From the NCBI GenBank assembly GCA_029263015.1, contig JAJCYI010000062.1, positions 1-49,022 of the forward strand: a stretch of 49,022 bases of DNA, written 5' to 3'. Each line of letters begins with the position of its first letter. Position 1 is the stretch's first letter. The notes beneath the pieces are model-generated. The model searched no databases. It worked only from the letters and a program-made list of their open reading frames with translations, and was not told the DNA's origin. This document shows positions 44,690 to 49,022 of the stretch, piece after piece. The DNA comes from Saprospiraceae bacterium (GTDB taxonomy: Bacteria; Bacteroidota; Bacteroidia; Chitinophagales; Saprospiraceae). The position numbers and the translations under genes are program-made.

Positions 44690-46903
44690 ATGAAAAGTAT
44701 AAATCTTAATCTAATTGTAGTTTGTATGCTATTCGCATTCCCACTTTTCTCCCAAAGCGATTGCGACCCCAATCCCTGCACCACCGGCTGCTGTACCCCT
44801 GACTGTGATAAGGAAAAGCCCCCCTGCGCGGGATGTGATCCAGATGACAAAGAAAGCGAAGCAGAGATGGCAGAAGCCCTTGACCCTAATGATATAATCG
44901 GACCAAATGGAGTCGGAGCAAAAGGGTGGATTAGAAAAAACCGCAAGTTGAGTTATATGGTTTTATACGAAAACCAGGATACGGCAACAGCCCCAGCACA
45001 ACGAGTGGAGATCAACGTAAAACTTGGTCAGCATGTGGATTATGATAAATTTGTTATCGGTGATTTTGGTGTCAGCTACCATTATATGGAGGTAAAAGAA
45101 GATAGCAACTATTATGAAAAATTGCTTGAATGGTCGGAAGCATTGGGTGTAAATATTTTAGTAAATGCAGGTATTGATCCATTCAATGAAGAGGCATATT
45201 GGACTTTACAAAGTTTGGACACCCTGACCGGGTTGCCACCACTTGACCCTTTTGCAGGCTTTCTGCCACCAAATGATTCCCTTATTCGTGACGGGGAAGG
45301 ATTTGTAACTTTTACTACGGCTCCTCATCCCAACAGTCAGACCTTCGATGAGATCGATGCATATGCAGCAATCATTTTTGATACCAATGACCCTATTAAT
45401 ACTTCGATGTCCTTGCTTACAATAGATGATGACCCACCAACCAGCACCATTGATACTGTTTTCTACAATCCCGATTCTGCCCGCTATCAAATCGTTATGA
45501 ATGGCAGTGATATTGGCTCTGGGCTCAAGAGCTATACACTGTTTGTTTCCAGAGACGGAGGAAAGTTCGAGCCTTTGCTGGAAAACTACACCTTGAATAA
45601 TGCCTATGTGCATTTAAGGGTAGGGACTGAATACCAGTTTATCACCCTGGCCAAGGACAGTGTGGATTTAATAGAACCAGACAAGCAGGTAGTGGATTAT
45701 ACTTTCACTCCCGAAAACCTCATGCTTAATATTGATTTGAAAGAGGGTTGGAATTTAATTTCCAGTTATTTCAAACCTGCCACACCTGATATGCTCGATG
45801 TAGTGTCACCTATTACCAATGAAGTTATCATGGTAAAAGATTACGAAGGCAAGGCTGCCATCCCGTCCTTATTCCTCAATAGTATTGGTGATTGGGCGGT
45901 AGCTGAGGGCTACCAATTAAAAGCCACTGAAAATACCATCCTGCCAATAGCGGGTGACCCGGTCATCCCTGAAAATACCATTGTGCCTATCAGAGAAGGT
46001 TGGCAGATATTGCCTTACCTGCGCAGTCAGCCCAAATCATTGGAAAGGGAATTAGACCCTATCAATTTCGCTGTCACCATCGTGAAAGACAATGACGGGA
46101 ATATCTATTTCCCACAGCTCGGCATTGACAATATTGTTGACTTGGAACCCACGAAGGGCTACTGGTTGAAATCCACCAGTGCAGGGTTTTTATATTATTC
46201 CGCTAACCTGCAAGATGACCCTACACAAATTACGGAAGATCAATCTGACTTTAGATCAGGTGAGCATTTTGATCTTGATGACCTGAATACTGGAAATAAT
46301 GCCTCACTGATTTTTCCTTTTGAAACATTAATGAATTTGCATCTAACTGAAGGTGATGAAATTGGTGTTTTTACCACAAATGGGACATTATGTGGAGCAG
46401 GCGTATTTGAAGAAGAAAATCTTGCATTCCCAATTTGGGGTGATGACCCCCAAACAACTGATGAAATTGAAGGGCTGGCCGAAGGAGAAACTTTTCAACT
46501 AAAACTCTGGGATTCAGAAACCGATGAAGAATTCGAATTATTATTCGAGTTGCAAGGAGGTGCGCCTTTGTATTTTTCAAACGGCATCTACATCGTCGAA
46601 TTCTTAGAAGCCGAAGTCACATCTGGCACCCGTGATATGAATCGAAGCATCTATTTTGAGTATTTCCCTAATCCATCTACTGGTAACGTCAACTTCAGTC
46701 TTGGCCTCTCTGAATCCACTGATGTAAAGCTGTCTATCCACTCAGTTGATGGTCGCTTTTCTTCCATTATTTCTGAGGAAGTGTTCAGTGCAGGACTTCA
46801 TCAATTTAGTCAGGACTTTTCCGACTTGGCGGGAGGCATGTATTTTATCAGAGTTGCGTCTGATAAAGGAATATGGGCGTATCGGTTGCTGATGCAGCGG
46901 TGA
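44690..46903 (+). CDS. T9SS-sorted surface protein with DPNDIIGPNG-type domain
   Basis: This exported protein (737 aa) has the signal peptide INLNLIVVCMLFAFPLFSQ. A Cys-rich linker (CDPNPCTTGCCTPDCD) leads to DPNDIIGPNGVGAKGWI ... LSYMVLYENQDTATAPAQRV, a domain also found in large extracellular proteins of Planctomycetes and Cyanobacteria. The middle has LKEGWNLISSYF and IREGWQILPYL repeats (about 350-490). A module with EGDEIGVFTTNGTLCGAG and FQLKLWDSETDEEF follows. The end is a T9SS type A sorting domain (EYFPNPSTGNVNF ... GGMYFIRVASDKG). It lies 59 nt after the immunity gene. The ligand is unknown. Confidence 0.85.
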   Translation: MKSINLNLIVVCMLFAFPLFSQSDCDPNPCTTGCCTPDCDKEKPPCAGCDPDDKESEAEMAEALDPNDIIGPNGVGAKGWIRKNRKLSYMVLYENQDTATAPAQRVEINVKLGQHVDYDKFVIGDFGVSYHYMEVKEDSNYYEKLLEWSEALGVNILVNAGIDPFNEEAYWTLQSLDTLTGLPPLDPFAGFLPPNDSLIRDGEGFVTFTTAPHPNSQTFDEIDAYAAIIFDTNDPINTSMSLLTIDDDPPTSTIDTVFYNPDSARYQIVMNGSDIGSGLKSYTLFVSRDGGKFEPLLENYTLNNAYVHLRVGTEYQFITLAKDSVDLIEPDKQVVDYTFTPENLMLNIDLKEGWNLISSYFKPATPDMLDVVSPITNEVIMVKDYEGKAAIPSLFLNSIGDWAVAEGYQLKATENTILPIAGDPVIPENTIVPIREGWQILPYLRSQPKSLERELDPINFAVTIVKDNDGNIYFPQLGIDNIVDLEPTKGYWLKSTSAGFLYYSANLQDDPTQITEDQSDFRSGEHFDLDDLNTGNNASLIFPFETLMNLHLTEGDEIGVFTTNGTLCGAGVFEEENLAFPIWGDDPQTTDEIEGLAEGETFQLKLWDSETDEEFELLFELQGGAPLYFSNGIYIVEFLEAEVTSGTRDMNRSIYFEYFPNPSTGNVNFSLGLSESTDVKLSIHSVDGRFSSIISEEVFSAGLHQFSQDFSDLAGGMYFIRVASDKGIWAYRLLMQR

Positions 46904-46949
46904 CAAATTCAAAAATTTCAAAACCCCCAATTCAATAAAAACAAAACTT

Positions 46950-48896
46950 ATGAACAAGCAATTACTCCTTTTCTTATTGAGTTCATTCATTTTCAGTTTA
47001 TCTAAAACTGATCTTTATTCACAAACTCCCACTATTTGTGATCCGATTGTGAACACAGGAATGAACCACACCATCATTTTTTCCAATTCGACAGTTACAT
47101 TGAATGGGGCAGATTTGCCAAATGGGAGTTTTATAATTGTTGTATTTGATGATGGTGGCACTTCCATATGTGGAGGATTCACAGAATGGAATGGGTCAAA
47201 CACCTCCATTGCAGCTTTTGGAGATGACAATACAACCAACGGAAAAGATGGGTTCTCAACTGGTGAGAGTTTTGAATTCAAAATTGAACTGCCCGATAGT
47301 TCAGTTATTGAAAATAGTGATATTACTGTTGCTTACAATCCCGTCAGTGGAATTTTTTCAAACCAAGGGAATTATGCGACCAATGGCATCAGTGGGATAC
47401 AAAGTCTTATTGCAACTACGGTTATTCCTCCTGACTGCCCCTCACTTGGTCTAAACATAGGAGACTCTTGTGACGATGGTGATGATTGTACAGAAAACGA
47501 TAGGATCCAACCTGATTGCTCCTGTGCGGGCACCTTCGCCGATGATGACAACGATGGCACTTGCAACGCTGAGGATCTATGCCCCGGCGGCCCAGAACCC
47601 GGCACTGCCTGCGACGACGGGGATGCATGCACGGAAAATGACATGATTCAGCTGGATTGCAACTGTGCAGGAACATTTGCCGACGATGACAACGATGGCA
47701 CTTGCAATGCTGAGGATGTATGCCCAGGAGGGCCTGAACCCGGCACTGCCTGCGACGACGGGGATGCAACGACCATCAATGACCAGATCAATGCCGACTG
47801 TCTTTGCAAAGGAACCCCCACCATTTGTACTGGAATCGGTGATGCTGATGGCGATGGCGTCTGTTCAGATGTTGATTGCAATGACAATGACCCACAGGCA
47901 ACCGGTTCGATCGGGGCTCCTTGCGACGATGGAGACCCGTGCACCATTAACGACAAAATACAGCCAGGATGCGGCTGTGCGGGAACTTTCCAGGATAGCG
48001 ACAACGACGGCACCTGCAATGCAGAAGATGTATGCCCCAATGGCCCGGAACCTGGAACAACTTGTAACGACGGTGACGACTGCACCGAAAACGATGTGGT
48101 ACAACCTGATTGCTCCTGTGCGGGAACTTTCGCCGACGATGACAACGATGGCACCTGCAATGCTGAGGATGTATGCCCAGGAGGGCCTGAACCGGGAACA
48201 GCTTGTGACGATGGAGATCCAAATACAATTGGAGAAACTGTTCAAAGCGATTGTAGCTGCGATGGTGGCACAGCCGTAGTTGACTGCCCCGCCCTTGGAC
48301 TTAATATCGGAATGGGCTGCGACGACGGCAATCCCAATACTACTGGCGACATTGTCACTTCGGACTGCGAATGCACAGGAACATTGCCCCCATGCTTCGG
48401 CATAGGCGATGCCGATGGAGATGATGTATGCGACGATGTGGACAACTGTCCCAACACGTTCAACCCCAATCAGGCAGATGATGATAATGACGGGACAGGC
48501 AATGCCTGTGAGACAGCACTTACGGTGACTTGCCCATCCAATATTTCAGTGACCGCACCAGTAGGCCAAAACAGCACAACGGTCAATTACGATGCACCCA
48601 TCCTCAGTTCCAACTGCACTACAGGCAGTTTGCAGGTAAACCTGACAGCAGGTTTGGTCAGCGGTGCTTCTTTTCCTTTGAGTGTGACCACTGTTTCTTT
48701 TGAAGCCACAAATGGGTGTGGCGATGCTTCTAGTTGTTCTTTCCAGATTATAGTAAGTCCTGGGACAGGCACGGTTGATTGTAATAATATAAATATTTCA
48801 GGAGGCAGTGATTTTATCATGGTTGATGGTCTGGCAGCCCCTATCAATGAAGTACAGGTCTTCACAGGGGATTGGGCTGTTAAGAGTATGTTTTAA
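46950..48896 (+). CDS. Secreted Asp/Cys-rich repeat protein with HYR domain, apparently truncated
   Basis: This exported protein (648 aa) has the signal segment QLLLFLLSSFIFSLSKTDLYS. The N-terminal module (GSFIIVVFDDGGTSICGGF, GDDNTTNGKDGFSTGESFEF) resembles one in the previous gene's product. From about residue 170 to 520 there are repeats of the type CDDGDACTENDMIQLDCNC / AGTFADDDNDGTCNAEDVCP, Ca-binding thrombospondin-3-like. An HYR-like domain follows (TVTCPSNISVTAPVGQ ... NGCGDASSCSFQIIVSPG). The protein then stops at VQVFTGDWAVKSMF in the middle of what looks like a further module, with no T9SS sorting domain. A downstream deletion, insertion or frameshift is likely. It starts 46 nt after the previous gene. 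Confidence 0.8.
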   Translation: MNKQLLLFLLSSFIFSLSKTDLYSQTPTICDPIVNTGMNHTIIFSNSTVTLNGADLPNGSFIIVVFDDGGTSICGGFTEWNGSNTSIAAFGDDNTTNGKDGFSTGESFEFKIELPDSSVIENSDITVAYNPVSGIFSNQGNYATNGISGIQSLIATTVIPPDCPSLGLNIGDSCDDGDDCTENDRIQPDCSCAGTFADDDNDGTCNAEDLCPGGPEPGTACDDGDACTENDMIQLDCNCAGTFADDDNDGTCNAEDVCPGGPEPGTACDDGDATTINDQINADCLCKGTPTICTGIGDADGDGVCSDVDCNDNDPQATGSIGAPCDDGDPCTINDKIQPGCGCAGTFQDSDNDGTCNAEDVCPNGPEPGTTCNDGDDCTENDVVQPDCSCAGTFADDDNDGTCNAEDVCPGGPEPGTACDDGDPNTIGETVQSDCSCDGGTAVVDCPALGLNIGMGCDDGNPNTTGDIVTSDCECTGTLPPCFGIGDADGDDVCDDVDNCPNTFNPNQADDDNDGTGNACETALTVTCPSNISVTAPVGQNSTTVNYDAPILSSNCTTGSLQVNLTAGLVSGASFPLSVTTVSFEATNGCGDASSCSFQIIVSPGTGTVDCNNINISGGSDFIMVDGLAAPINEVQVFTGDWAVKSMF

Positions 48897-48984
48897 ATTC
48901 CAAATGAGGAATTTTGAAAATTTGATAATCCTTTAAAAATGGGGATCGGCCATGTAATTTGTGTTTCCTAAATCATAAATTACG

Positions 48985-49022
48985 ATGGTAAAAGTCAAAC
49001 TGCCTTTTCGGCGTGTCCGGTT
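48985..49022 (+). CDS. Possible start of a gene running off the window
   Basis: ATG at 48985 opens MVKVKLPFRRVR, which continues to the window edge. GTAATTT/AAATTAC form an inverted repeat just upstream (about 48954-48983). Too short to identify; it could belong to an element that truncated the preceding gene. Confidence 0.25.
   Translation, partial: MVKVKLPFRRVR

Noticed and set aside
47422-48279. Long overlapping frames on both strands in the Asp/Cys repeat region
   Set aside because: They are by-products of the repetitive GAC/GAT/TGC codons of the real plus-strand gene; their translations are low-complexity and match no family.

Overview
The window is chromosomal DNA of a Bacteroidota bacterium, most like the Saprospiria (Saprospiraceae/Haliscomenobacter type). 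The taxonomic call is inference. It rests on two proteins with type IX secretion (T9SS) C-terminal sorting domains, a Bacteroidota-style histidine kinase/response regulator pair, a 7TM-receptor/AraC hybrid regulator, TAnnTTTG promoter -7 motifs (TACATTTG three times), scarce Shine-Dalgarno sequences, and many foldback repeats in intergenic DNA. No tRNA, rRNA or CRISPR was seen.

Region 1 (1-5.3 kb): pheS is followed by a small accessory island. The island holds an AAA ATPase with a C-terminal nuclease-like domain, preceded by a four-copy inverted-repeat array, and an abiH-type phage-defence gene. The abiH gene is cut in two by a complete IS256-family element (3520-4945) with 27-bp inverted repeats and an 8-bp target duplication. 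Removing the element and one target copy restores a continuous 264-codon abiH frame.

Region 2 (5.3-17.4 kb): gatA, a lytic transglycosylase, a Tat-exported Gfo/Idh/MocA oxidoreductase, an ApbE flavinyltransferase fused to an N-terminal extracellular module, a large T9SS-exported serine protease, a small membrane protein and a Nudix hydrolase.

Region 3 (17.4-35.5 kb): a second AAA ATPase, paralogous to the first, has its own four-copy repeat array of unrelated sequence but matching layout. It is followed by aspS, an M23 peptidase, two Bcp-type peroxiredoxins, a sugar nucleotidyltransferase next to a NahK-like sugar kinase (a likely sugar salvage pair), a two-component system, a class IV aminotransferase, a VWA lipoprotein, a small lipoprotein, a lipid kinase, a low-molecular-weight tyrosine phosphatase, a frameshifted 7TM/AraC regulator and a stand-alone AraC DNA-binding domain.

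Region 4 (35.7-49 kb): a closely packed rightward cluster of surface and secreted proteins. In order these are a 1473-aa glycine-rich protein with three large repeats, an RHS/YD-repeat polymorphic toxin, an overlapping DUF4279-type candidate immunity gene, a T9SS-sorted protein, and a Cys/Asp-rich repeat protein with an HYR domain that stops abruptly. This looks like a contact-dependent competition or adhesion locus.

The strongest candidate for something undescribed is the pair of AAA ATPase genes, each carrying its own alternating palindromic array directly before the start codon. Other notable points are the IS-split abiH, the RHS toxin/immunity unit, three unrelated foldback elements of about 155-165 bp, and the ApbE fusion.
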